The notes beneath the pieces were generated by a model. That model ran no database searches, had not been told where the DNA came from, and saw nothing but the letters and a program-made list of their open reading frames with translations. A DNA stretch of 64,000 bases from Salmonella enterica subsp. diarizonae (GTDB lineage Bacteria > Pseudomonadota > Gammaproteobacteria > Enterobacterales > Enterobacteriaceae): NCBI RefSeq assembly GCF_008692785.1, contig NZ_VXJV01000010.1, positions 103,302 through 167,301 on the forward strand. Direction: 5' to 3'. Positions 48,470-56,877 of the stretch are shown piece by piece. Each line of letters begins with the position of its first letter. Positions within the stretch are counted from its first letter, which is position 1. A program made the position numbers and the translations under genes.

Positions 48470-49339
48470 TCAGGACATCGTTGTCCTGCTAAACCGATAA
48501 AATAAATTTGGCTCACTGACTATCCACAAAGTACCTCTGTCATCGGAGGCAATGCCTTCCGCCTGCGGTATATCCCGGTGAAGCCCATAGTGGCCTCTGA
48601 GAAGTGGCATTAACCTCCTGTTACCTGCCAGATTTGACACCAGAACCAGTGCAGACTCATGAGAAAGGATATACAAACACTGCCTGTTATGGTCATAATG
48701 CAGACCAGATATATCCTTTATAAACCACGGTAACGACGTCTCCCAGGTTATGGCGTCGCTGATCATCATCCCGTTTTTGCTGTGTCCGGCACGGTAAATC
48801 CGAAGAGGCTTTTTTTCCTGGGCAATAATAAGTTCATCCCTGCCCGAACTACTGGCAAGACCCTCAAAACCGGTATTATCACGCCCCCTGTTTATATCCA
48901 GAGTCATGGTGTATACCGCCAGTGGTAATTCTGTAGTAGTCCGATCAATACAATGGGTGGAGAGTGTCCGCTCTCTCTCCCTGGCCAGAATATAGCGATT
49001 CTGACCGAGATATTCGATGGCCTCAAAATCATGGTCTCGATCCGATAGTATTACTCGTAGTACATTCCCTTCAGTATCCAACTCGATTACTGATGACGGA
49101 TGATCTGTCACAGCAAATAATGTACCACTATCCGGGTTCCACGTAAGACCGGATAATCCTCCTTTTACTCCTGGAATTTCTTTTTCTGCTGTAAGGTTCC
49201 ATCCCGTTTCTTTCAGGTAATACGTCTCCGGGAAATACAAGATAACTACTCCAGCCATTATCAGAAGAGCTGTTGTCAGTAACACCGATTTATAGTAAAA
49301 AACACGCTTCAGGCCCATGGTGCAAAATCGCCAACTCAT
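48470..49339 (-). CDS. YjiK-type (SdiA-regulated family) membrane-anchored beta-propeller protein
   Basis: A protein of about 289 residues with one N-terminal membrane segment (KSVLLTTALLIMAGVVILYF) and then repeats typical of the SdiA-regulated/YjiK family. These include GGLSGLTWNPDSGTLFAVTD, DRDHDFEAIEYLGQNRYILA, GFEGLASSSGRDELIIAQE and AEGIASDDRGTLWIVSEPN, which suggest a beta-propeller facing the periplasm. The biochemical role is unknown. The start is uncertain: ATG at 49339 or 49318. It lies 92 bp after the PapI-like gene on the same strand. Confidence 0.78.
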   Translation of the reverse strand: MSWRFCTMGLKRVFYYKSVLLTTALLIMAGVVILYFPETYYLKETGWNLTAEKEIPGVKGGLSGLTWNPDSGTLFAVTDHPSSVIELDTEGNVLRVILSDRDHDFEAIEYLGQNRYILARERERTLSTHCIDRTTTELPLAVYTMTLDINRGRDNTGFEGLASSSGRDELIIAQEKKPLRIYRAGHSKNGMMISDAITWETSLPWFIKDISGLHYDHNRQCLYILSHESALVLVSNLAGNRRLMPLLRGHYGLHRDIPQAEGIASDDRGTLWIVSEPNLFYRFSRTTMS

Positions 49340-49431
49340 CAAATCGCTTACAATCCAGAATACTACCGGGGAGATAAAAACTCAGCAACCACAAGAGAAA
49401 ATATCTCCCTTCCGTATGATGTCCTCAGTTT

Positions 49432-49689
49432 TTATTTCAGTATCCATACCCCTGGACGTCCTCTCCCGATATTAACCCTTTCCACTATCCCTGCGTCCTG
49501 CAGCAGGGTTAAATGCGCACGTATCTGGTATATCGTCAGTCCAATTGCGTCTGCTATTTCCCTGCTACGGAAAAATACCTGGCCATCCTCATTAATACTG
49601 TTCCTCATAAATTCAATGATTTTCTCAGGAACAGTCATCTCCCGTATATCATTCTGCCGGAGCTGTTCATCAGCCAGCTCAGAAATCAT
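49432..49689 (-). CDS. PapI/FaeA-family winged-helix regulator
   Basis: An 85-residue protein with a small winged helix: PEKIIEFMRN, the helix-turn-helix REIADAIGLTIYQIRAHLTL, and a wing QDAGIVERVNIGRGRPGVWI. This matches PapI and FaeA, which bind with Lrp at GATC-containing sites and set fimbrial phase. The ATG at 49689 is chosen because it overlaps the autotransporter stop by 11 bp, a coupling arrangement; a longer in-frame start at 49737 lies deeper in that gene. Family members normally lie next to their fimbrial promoter; this one is 13 kb from the fae-like promoter. Note also the Lrp/GATC boxes found there. Confidence 0.85.
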   Translation of the reverse strand: MISELADEQLRQNDIREMTVPEKIIEFMRNSINEDGQVFFRSREIADAIGLTIYQIRAHLTLLQDAGIVERVNIGRGRPGVWILK

Positions 49690-52600
49690 ACCGCACTCCC
49701 ATCCCTCCTTCACAGTCAGTTCTGAAGTATCCACCAAAGCTGCTGTTCAGTTTCACCTGCACATGTAATTTCTCCGTTATCTTTCCATCAATACCTATCG
49801 TTGCAGTATAACGATCTGCCCTCTCGGCCGAATAGTGCCTGGCTTTCCAGGCATCACTCAACACCATACCTGGCATCTCATCCAGCGTAAAATTACGGTA
49901 CAATCCGGTTGTTACCATGATTCCCCCAAAATCCTTTTCCGCAAGAATGCCGGTCTTCAGCCATACAGCACGCCCAGATTGAATCTCTGCTGACCGATAT
50001 TCCCCCTTCAGGCGATTAGCCCCCACCTGGACACCGTTAAGTGAGGCAGATGGCGTGACGCTCATATCCAGACTCTTTATATTCCCGCGCCAGCCCACCC
50101 GAGCACCTGCTGTGAAAATATTCGTATCCGCTTTGCCTGATAAGTCAGTCAGCTCCCCCTGAATAGAAAACTGTTCAGACAAACGTTTATATCCTACACC
50201 ACCGTCAGCAAACAAACCTTCCTCTGATGATATCCCAAAAAATATATTACCACCCCACAGGTTATAGTCATCCCGATAACCATCAGTGCTACTGTGTCCC
50301 TTATATAACCCGATACTGGCCCCCCCCCAGAACTTCATATCTTCCGCAGTTATGAAACCGATATCCAGTCCGCTCTGGCTCACTGTAAAGTCCCCATATC
50401 CACCATGGCTGTAACCAGCCATAACCAGTGGGCCGCTTTCAGTTTTGGCATTATCCGCAACCTGCTGCCAGTGGTCCACATTACTACTGATAATATATTC
50501 CCGGGCAGTAAATAAACTCCGGGCTTTTTTAAGGAGTGAGGTGTTATCCTCTCCTTTAAAGACAGGTTCTCCTGGACCAGGAGTATCCGGCACAGTCACA
50601 TTACCGTTATTACCGTTATTTTCTCCAATACCCGGAGGAGTATTGCTTTTCAACTGCCATAACACCTTTCCATCCTTTTCCTGCACCTGTGTATCAGGTG
50701 TATACACTGTAAAACCCCTGTTCAGACTGGCAAAAGAAAAATAACTATGTGATGTACCTGCAGGTGCTGAGGCCAGTGTCAAATCATTCTTTAGTAGTAC
50801 AGACTGATCAAACAGAGTGGTCAAATCCAATATGTTATGCCCACCTGTCGCCTTCTGCAGAATATCAACCCGGTCACCTGTACTATCCGCGATGCTGACA
50901 CCAAGACTGATATGGAGGCTATTAGCATCCATGGTATTCACAGTCAAATTCTTCGGTGACCAGTCCGGCGTGACGAGGGACAGATTACCTCCCTGGCTGC
51001 GAAAAGTATCAAGGGTTGAACTTTTGTCCATATTCCATCTTCCGCTTCGGGATAACTGTACCTGAGTCCCCGAATAACCAGTGATGTCACCATTAACAAC
51101 AGAGTTAATAATATTCAGCTGAGTATTCCCGGTCAACGTAGCGCTGCCGTTAAAGATACTCCTGTCCCCCTCCCATACCGCATCAGATTTTCCCTCCTCC
51201 AGAACAAAAGCAGTACCATCACCGTCTTTTTTATCAATAAACACACGATTGTCACCCAATGTAACAACGGAGTTATCGGCCTCAATAATGGTGTTCAGAG
51301 TGGCATTGCGACTAAGCCCAAAATCCGTATTCTTCAGTTCCAGCTTATCAAAAGTGAAGACCCTGCATTCCCAGTCGTCCTGGCCAAATGAAGTAGGTTG
51401 TGTCAGGACAGACGTATCGCCAATAGCAGTCAGTTTATTTGCCAAGGCATAATCATTATACGCATGAACGACAGGATGCCCCTGCAAAGTCAGACGACCA
51501 TTCTCCTGAGTAAAGGTACCGGAAACATCTGCAGAACCATCCAAGACCAGAGCCCCGGTAATTCCCTGCGGTACAGCATTTGACACATTCAGGTTGCCTT
51601 TCAGCTGACCATGATACAGATACCCCTTTTCATTCTCTCTGTCTGCAACCAGTTTTTGTGCCTCAGTACGGTTATTACCGACATATTCCCAGACATCATT
51701 ACTACTCTGATTTGTAGGAAAATAACCATAGCGGTCTTTTTTCAGGATAAAATAATCTGTGGTTTTTGTATAAGGATTGCTGTATTCATAAAGCTCTCCG
51801 GCAGTTCCTGTGCGAGTGTCAGCCCAGTTATTTATAACCACGCTCTCCCGAGACAGGGTGTAATCCAGTGTAATCGTTGCTTGTGTGCCGGCATTATTCG
51901 CCAGCACGGCACCATAATCCGCAGCTTTCAGCTGGTGAAAGGTCAAACTGTTACCATTCACATCCAGTGTGCCTCCACGATATCCCCAAGAGACATTATC
52001 CGGATTCACCTGTCGGTCATCAGCCAGCACCACTGTGGGTCGTCCACTGGCAATATTAACACTGTTAAAGGCCTGTACCTGACCACTTTTGTCTGCTTGC
52101 TGATTCAGAACTACAGTGCCATCCCCAACTTTCAGACCACCTTCATTAACTCCGCTACCGTTCACATGCAAGGTACCTTCACCAATTTTGTGAAGGTTAT
52201 CTTCTTTCACCCCATTAACCTGCCAGATGACCGATGCCCCCTTATCAACAATAATGCCAGCACCAGTCCAGATATTCCCCGTTGAGGAAAAGACTGTATA
52301 GTCATCCTTGAAGGTCAGTGAGCCAGCACCCTGAGAAACATCATTCCTAATGTCAATCTGGCCTCCATTCCCGGAAAAGACCACGTTCTTACCGGCATTA
52401 AGATCATCCCCCTTCTGCCCATGCATTTTATACGAGGTACTGGCCTGCGCCAAAGAACCAGTACCGCTGCTCTGGTCAAACGACCAGAGCAGCGGTTCGC
52501 TGAGTGAAGAGTTAAACGTGACAGAAACATCGTTGTCCTCAGTTAAAGTGCGTTCAATAAAATCCAGCGGGATAACGGCCCACCTACTATTTGTCCCATT

Positions 52601-53455
52601 TTCACCGGTCCAGGTCGAAAGAACCCCCACTATTACCCATTTTTCCTGCCATGAATCATATGCAAACAAGGGAGAGCCACTATCCCCGGGAGCCCCATAA
52701 CTAGACAGAGGACCATTAATCGGATCAAACACATTCCCAGGCCAGCTCGAAATAATATAATCGGATGACGATGGTGCACCAACAGTTCCACCTGTCAGAT
52801 AGCTATAAGCCTCTGATCTCCAAGTTACATTGCCGTTTTTATCTTTGATATATTGCATGCCACTCCCAAGACGATAAAACGAGGTGTAGCGCTCAGTATT
52901 AGCATAAGCATTTTTTTTCTGGCCTTCCGCCGTGACAGCGGCTGGCACAACCTCGGTGACCAGTTTATCAAGTCTTGGAACATGAAAATCCTGAGATGCA
53001 TGATCATTTCGATCTACAATATTATACTCATTTTCACCATCGCCAAATCTGACATTCTGATATCCGCTGTTATGTTTCACACTAACTATATATTGTGGGT
53101 TAATTAGTGTTGCCACCCCCGGATGAGCACGTACACCAACAGAACTAAAATCCGGCATGGGAGCCTTATTCAGTATTCCAACCAGCTCATCCTTTTTATT
53201 GTAAATAGAGATGTTTGTAGTTCCAGGTTTAAATATCCCTTTGTTTCCCGCAAAATCACGGAATATCTGATAATCAATTTCTGAACTGACAATGGACGCA
53301 CCTGACAGACCGGAGAAAAACAGTAACGATAGTAACACCAAAGCTTTCAGCTGTTTTTTTCCAATTATCCTGCGGGTACATTTTGTGGAAAATTCAGATA
53401 CTGCAATAACCCCACCGGCAATTGCACTGTATTTAAGCGCATATATTTTATTCAT
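49679..53455 (-). CDS. SPATE-type serine protease autotransporter (S6 family)
   Basis: A secreted serine protease exported by a type V autotransporter route. The 1258-residue protein starts with an extended signal peptide region (MNKIYALKYSAIAGGVIAVS) cut near residue 53. The passenger has IYQIFRDFAGNKG-like family sequence and the triad His128 (SVKHNSGY), Asp156 (SQDFHVPRL) and Ser258 in GAPGDSGSPL. A beta-helix follows (to about 950) that resembles SepA and EatA. A Pro/Gly/Asn-rich linker leads to a barrel of about 280 residues ending in Phe. The barrel lacks the usual EVNNLNKRMGDL cleavage helix. Nine G in a row occur in the barrel coding region (50320-50328), in frame. Substrate unknown. 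Confidence 0.92.
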   Translation of the reverse strand: MNKIYALKYSAIAGGVIAVSEFSTKCTRRIIGKKQLKALVLLSLLFFSGLSGASIVSSEIDYQIFRDFAGNKGIFKPGTTNISIYNKKDELVGILNKAPMPDFSSVGVRAHPGVATLINPQYIVSVKHNSGYQNVRFGDGENEYNIVDRNDHASQDFHVPRLDKLVTEVVPAAVTAEGQKKNAYANTERYTSFYRLGSGMQYIKDKNGNVTWRSEAYSYLTGGTVGAPSSSDYIISSWPGNVFDPINGPLSSYGAPGDSGSPLFAYDSWQEKWVIVGVLSTWTGENGTNSRWAVIPLDFIERTLTEDNDVSVTFNSSLSEPLLWSFDQSSGTGSLAQASTSYKMHGQKGDDLNAGKNVVFSGNGGQIDIRNDVSQGAGSLTFKDDYTVFSSTGNIWTGAGIIVDKGASVIWQVNGVKEDNLHKIGEGTLHVNGSGVNEGGLKVGDGTVVLNQQADKSGQVQAFNSVNIASGRPTVVLADDRQVNPDNVSWGYRGGTLDVNGNSLTFHQLKAADYGAVLANNAGTQATITLDYTLSRESVVINNWADTRTGTAGELYEYSNPYTKTTDYFILKKDRYGYFPTNQSSNDVWEYVGNNRTEAQKLVADRENEKGYLYHGQLKGNLNVSNAVPQGITGALVLDGSADVSGTFTQENGRLTLQGHPVVHAYNDYALANKLTAIGDTSVLTQPTSFGQDDWECRVFTFDKLELKNTDFGLSRNATLNTIIEADNSVVTLGDNRVFIDKKDGDGTAFVLEEGKSDAVWEGDRSIFNGSATLTGNTQLNIINSVVNGDITGYSGTQVQLSRSGRWNMDKSSTLDTFRSQGGNLSLVTPDWSPKNLTVNTMDANSLHISLGVSIADSTGDRVDILQKATGGHNILDLTTLFDQSVLLKNDLTLASAPAGTSHSYFSFASLNRGFTVYTPDTQVQEKDGKVLWQLKSNTPPGIGENNGNNGNVTVPDTPGPGEPVFKGEDNTSLLKKARSLFTAREYIISSNVDHWQQVADNAKTESGPLVMAGYSHGGYGDFTVSQSGLDIGFITAEDMKFWGGASIGLYKGHSSTDGYRDDYNLWGGNIFFGISSEEGLFADGGVGYKRLSEQFSIQGELTDLSGKADTNIFTAGARVGWRGNIKSLDMSVTPSASLNGVQVGANRLKGEYRSAEIQSGRAVWLKTGILAEKDFGGIMVTTGLYRNFTLDEMPGMVLSDAWKARHYSAERADRYTATIGIDGKITEKLHVQVKLNSSFGGYFRTDCEGGMGVRYDF
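50320..50328 (-). repeat. Poly-G(9) tract in the autotransporter barrel
   Basis: Nine consecutive C on the plus strand give TGG GGG GGG GCC (Trp-Gly-Gly-Ala) in the coding strand. The frame is open across it. Runs of this length are prone to slippage. Confidence 0.95.
52464..52495 (-). repeat. Perfect 14-bp inverted repeat inside the autotransporter gene
   Basis: CCGCTGCTCTGGTC and GACCAGAGCAGCGG are exact inverted copies separated by four bases, within codons for PLLWSFDQSSG. The strong stem sits in the first third of the mRNA, just after the protease domain. Confidence 0.9.
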
Positions 53456-53565
53456 CTTTATCCTTAACTCCCGACCACCAGACAGACCAGGCTCTCCGTA
53501 AGATTGTTAGTCTCAATATTCAGAGTGGCGTCCCCGATTGACAGTGGTACTCACGGCGCAGGGAA

Positions 53566-54174
53566 TTAAAAATCCAGTCGCTTTCCCCCGGGGATATCAG
53601 GCTGACGGGACACTCTGCATACCTCATATACCAAGCCACTCATACACAACACGTGCAGACTGTCCACCCCCACATATTCAACAAGGCGGGCCCGGTGGTA
53701 ATACTCTCTTCGGTTTGCTGGCTTCAACGATGTATTACTGCTCACTGCCATATGCAGTGACATTAGCGTACGCTGTCGGCGGCAAGTCAGCACCTCCATC
53801 TCTGCCGGACATAAACCACCGTCGAGGGACTGACGAAGTACGGTTTCCAACCGGGATAATCTGTCTCGTCCGTTGTAAATCCGGGCAACTCCCTTCAGAA
53901 GTCGCAATGCCTGCAATTGGGGAGGAACCAGCACAATCATTGGCACATGCACACCTGCGTACAGTTCTCTGATATTCTGAAGATGTTTTCCCCAGCCAGC
54001 CAGCGGCTCAGCACTCAGAGCGATCACAATAAGATCATACTGTCCGCTGCCCGGTATTCCCTGGTACATGACCTCACACCCTATATCTGTAAGAAGATGG
54101 TGTAATCCGGTCAGTTCGTACTTACAGTTCCCGGTCAGTAGTACACGTTTTCGGTTATGTAACATGCTGTTCAT
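53566..54174 (-). CDS. Orphan LuxR-like transcriptional regulator of the fimbrial island
   Basis: A 202-residue protein. Residues 1-110 look like a receiver-type alpha/beta domain (RVLLTGNCKYELTGLHHLLT, YDLIVIALSAEPLAGW, VPMIVLVPPQLQAL) without a clear phosphoacceptor setting. The C-terminal part (from about residue 125, LCPAEMEVLTCRRQRTLMSL) resembles a LuxR-type helix-turn-helix. This architecture occurs in fimbrial regulators such as FimW and in EcnR-like proteins. It lies 130 bp after faeJ and 110 bp before the autotransporter, on the same strand. Its target is not shown by the sequence. Confidence 0.6.
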   Translation of the reverse strand: MNSMLHNRKRVLLTGNCKYELTGLHHLLTDIGCEVMYQGIPGSGQYDLIVIALSAEPLAGWGKHLQNIRELYAGVHVPMIVLVPPQLQALRLLKGVARIYNGRDRLSRLETVLRQSLDGGLCPAEMEVLTCRRQRTLMSLHMAVSSNTSLKPANRREYYHRARLVEYVGVDSLHVLCMSGLVYEVCRVSRQPDIPGGKRLDF

Positions 54175-54304
54175 GTTGTACTTTCTTTACCACACCTCAA
54201 ACGCCTGACCAACAACCCCTACCAGCACCAAGATAATGCTTACCAAAATTAACAAGTAAAAAATAACATGCAGATATTTTCACTCCGGATACTCTCTTAT
54301 GTAG

Positions 54305-55069
54305 TCAGAAATACATTACCACAGGCGTAAGGTTACCCTGCCAGCGTTTGACCGGCTCTTCAGCTCCCGGGAATCTCACCCGAATATCTTCCAGCGCGGT
54401 GACCCAAGCGCCAGCAATATTATGCTTAGTCTTATTTTCTGGCTGAATACTGTCAGGCATCGCCGTAAAAGCATCTGGTCGTGCCGTAAGACCTGAATAC
54501 ACCGGCTCCCAGTCATATCCGGTCACCTGCCATAACTGATTTTTTATTTGTTGCTCCATGTCAGGAGTGACATCACCACTGACTACACTCCATCCGCTGT
54601 CTGCAGTAGTGCTATCCTGCCAGGCCAGTACATGCCGGACGGAAAAAGTAATTTCACCATACCTAACCTGCCCTTTCGCCAGCTCACCTCTGGCTTCCAG
54701 GCGGGGAGCAACCGGATCAGTTTGCAACAAACTCACCGATGGCTGAAGCCCGGGACGGACCGTTGTCAGTGTCGTTGTATGGCCACCAAGAATATAGTAA
54801 AGCTGCCCGGGACTACTCTCACTCATCATGCCCTGCTTGCCGAGACGAAGTCCGGCCTGGATACAGCCACTGTTACTCATCTGCAGTATTTGTGGATGCC
54901 ATTGCCAGGTCACACCGCGAACATACAGAGTCCCGCTGAGGTTTGCTGTTCCCATAGCGCCTCCTTCCTGCCAGTGTCCGGACGTAAAGTCCTGCATCCG
55001 AGCATTTGTTGTCGGCATCAGAAGAGATAACAGAGCTACTACGGAACAAATATAATTTGCTGTTTTCAC
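54305..55069 (-). CDS. faeJ: K88-type fimbrial minor subunit, FaeJ-like
   Basis: A 254-residue secreted protein with a signal peptide (cut after TNA) and the fimbrial-like strands SGHWQEGGAMGTANLSGTLY and the C-terminal RWQGNLTPVVMYF, typical of chaperone-usher subunits of the kappa (K88) class. It is the last gene of the fae-like operon, 14 bp after faeI. It contains one mature Cys (GCIQAG). The FaeJ assignment follows from gene order. Confidence 0.75.
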   Translation of the reverse strand: MKTANYICSVVALLSLLMPTTNARMQDFTSGHWQEGGAMGTANLSGTLYVRGVTWQWHPQILQMSNSGCIQAGLRLGKQGMMSESSPGQLYYILGGHTTTLTTVRPGLQPSVSLLQTDPVAPRLEARGELAKGQVRYGEITFSVRHVLAWQDSTTADSGWSVVSGDVTPDMEQQIKNQLWQVTGYDWEPVYSGLTARPDAFTAMPDSIQPENKTKHNIAGAWVTALEDIRVRFPGAEEPVKRWQGNLTPVVMYF

Positions 55070-55083
55070 TATCCCACCCCCTC

Positions 55084-55848
55084 TTACTGGTACTCAATAC
55101 TTACTGGCAAGGATACCCGCCAACGTGACGATGTTTTGTCAGCCAAACGGAGCTCACCGCTGCCAGGAACCACCTGCGCACCATAAACCCCCTCTATCTG
55201 ATGTAAGGCTGCGTCACTGAAGCTGCTCAAGCCGATAGTTTCGTTGATGCCAATATCCTGTAACCAAAGTGGCCCTTCGCTACCAAACATAGCCTGCAGT
55301 TTCCCTGGAGTTTGTTCAGCCGACATCACTGCGGCCTGCTCAGGCAGACCATTTCCCTTCAGGTTCTCATAGAGTCCGGCATACATTGCCCGTCCATTCA
55401 CTGTATGTCGCATTACCGCCACAGCCTGCATTCTGAAGCTGAAACTGCCAATACGTGAGTTATCCTCTCCTGTCACCGGAAGAGTTACTTCCGCCATCCC
55501 CGGCAAAACCCACTCCAGTTTGAAACCGTCTGCTGTTTTTCCGTAGTTCACCCGGGGAGAGAGGCCTTCACGTCCTGACGGGGTGGCCTGTGTGGTTTTC
55601 CCTAATAACACCGCCATCTCTGGTAGAGATACCGGTGTCACCTGCCCTTTGCCAGAATGCCCCTGTACCTGCCTCACATCCAGGCTTTCATTTCCTTCAC
55701 CAATTTTCCATACCCAAGGGTTTCGCGTACTGGTAACCGGTCCCCCCAGTATCAACTCACCACTAAAATCTTCCCCCGGCGTATTCCAGGCCAGCACACA
55801 AGATGGCAACAAACTGGCTGCCAGTAACAGAAATGTTATTTTCTTCAT
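55084..55848 (-). CDS. faeI: K88-type fimbrial minor subunit, FaeI-like
   Basis: A 254-residue secreted subunit with a signal peptide (residues 1-20, MKKITFLLLAASLLPSCVLA). The mature part opens WNTPGEDFSGELILGGPV and ends WRVSLPVSIEYQ, the aromatic-ending strand recognised by the chaperone. It resembles the K88 minor subunits FaeH to FaeJ. It lies 28 bp after faeH and 14 bp before faeJ. Confidence 0.78.
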   Translation of the reverse strand: MKKITFLLLAASLLPSCVLAWNTPGEDFSGELILGGPVTSTRNPWVWKIGEGNESLDVRQVQGHSGKGQVTPVSLPEMAVLLGKTTQATPSGREGLSPRVNYGKTADGFKLEWVLPGMAEVTLPVTGEDNSRIGSFSFRMQAVAVMRHTVNGRAMYAGLYENLKGNGLPEQAAVMSAEQTPGKLQAMFGSEGPLWLQDIGINETIGLSSFSDAALHQIEGVYGAQVVPGSGELRLADKTSSRWRVSLPVSIEYQ

Positions 55849-55876
55849 ATGCTCTGTCTATCTCCCGGTTCAGAAA

Positions 55877-56674
55877 TCACTGGACGGTCACCGTCACATT
55901 CAGTCCCGCCTGCCACCGTGAAGGCGTTCCTTCAGACGGCAATTGCAGTTCAAAATCTGATACTACAGAAGCGTAAGCCGCAGCAATGTTCATAACCCGT
56001 CCGTCAGCCAAAACTCCCTGACTGATAACCTGCCTGTTATCATTTGCACTCATCCCATCGCCAAAGCCTTTATTCATCAGCAGCAGTGAGGAAAGACGGT
56101 TCTTAAGTCCCTGCGGCAGAGTTTCTGAATATACCTTGGTTACACTCTGTCCACTGACCAGGGACATCCCTGCCGGCAAGGATGTCCCTTCCATTTGCGT
56201 ACCAACACTGACAGCCATCCCTTGGTTGAACGTGAAGAAAAGTCGCCCGGCCACATTACCGTTTTCCGGATCACGTACTGGGACAGAGGCGCGAAAATGT
56301 TGTGCGGCAGTGCTCTCTCCGTCTTTCACGGAAAAAGGCTGGCCTGCACTGCTGAATGTAATAAAAGGAGTGAACCCGGGACCGCCTCGTTCGGCCACCT
56401 CATAAAGATGTCCTTCAAGAAAGGGCAAGGCTCCTTTATTGCGTAAATCAAAGATAAGTTGCCCGCTCTCTGTTCGGGCATCAGCGATATCCACTGACCA
56501 TGATTGTTCATAAGAACTAACCTGCCAGGTCCATTTTGGAGACTCGTCGGTGACAAAGCCGTAAAACTGAATTTCGCCACCATCAAGAATTTCGGCCCTG
56601 GGTATGGCAGAATAAAACAGGGTCACCATAGTCAGGGTGAAAATAATAGATTTATAATGACAGATGAGTTTCAT
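55877..56674 (-). CDS. faeH: K88-type fimbrial minor subunit, FaeH-like
   Basis: A 265-residue protein with a hydrophobic signal (about residues 9-27, [20 protein letters not shown]) and the subunit fold: early strand [20 protein letters not shown] and C-terminal [13 protein letters not shown]. FaeH of E. coli has the same length. It follows the major subunit after a 203-bp gap, which may hold a processing site or a secondary promoter. Confidence 0.78.
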   Translation of the reverse strand: MKLICHYKSIIFTLTMVTLFYSAIPRAEILDGGEIQFYGFVTDESPKWTWQVSSYEQSWSVDIADARTESGQLIFDLRNKGALPFLEGHLYEVAERGGPGFTPFITFSSAGQPFSVKDGESTAAQHFRASVPVRDPENGNVAGRLFFTFNQGMAVSVGTQMEGTSLPAGMSLVSGQSVTKVYSETLPQGLKNRLSSLLLMNKGFGDGMSANDNRQVISQGVLADGRVMNIAAAYASVVSDFELQLPSEGTPSRWQAGLNVTVTVQ

Positions 56675-56877
56675 AGTTATTCACATTATTTTATTTAAGA
56701 AAAAAACAACCCTCAGCAATATAATCACATATAAAACCTACCATAATAAAACAGAAAATCACATAAAAACTAACACTGGAATGATATAACCGATGCCAGC
56801 CGTATAACCAACATCGGTTTTAATAATTAAGTAGAATCAGAAGTCAAATAATCTATTATGCTCGAGCATCTGCGATA

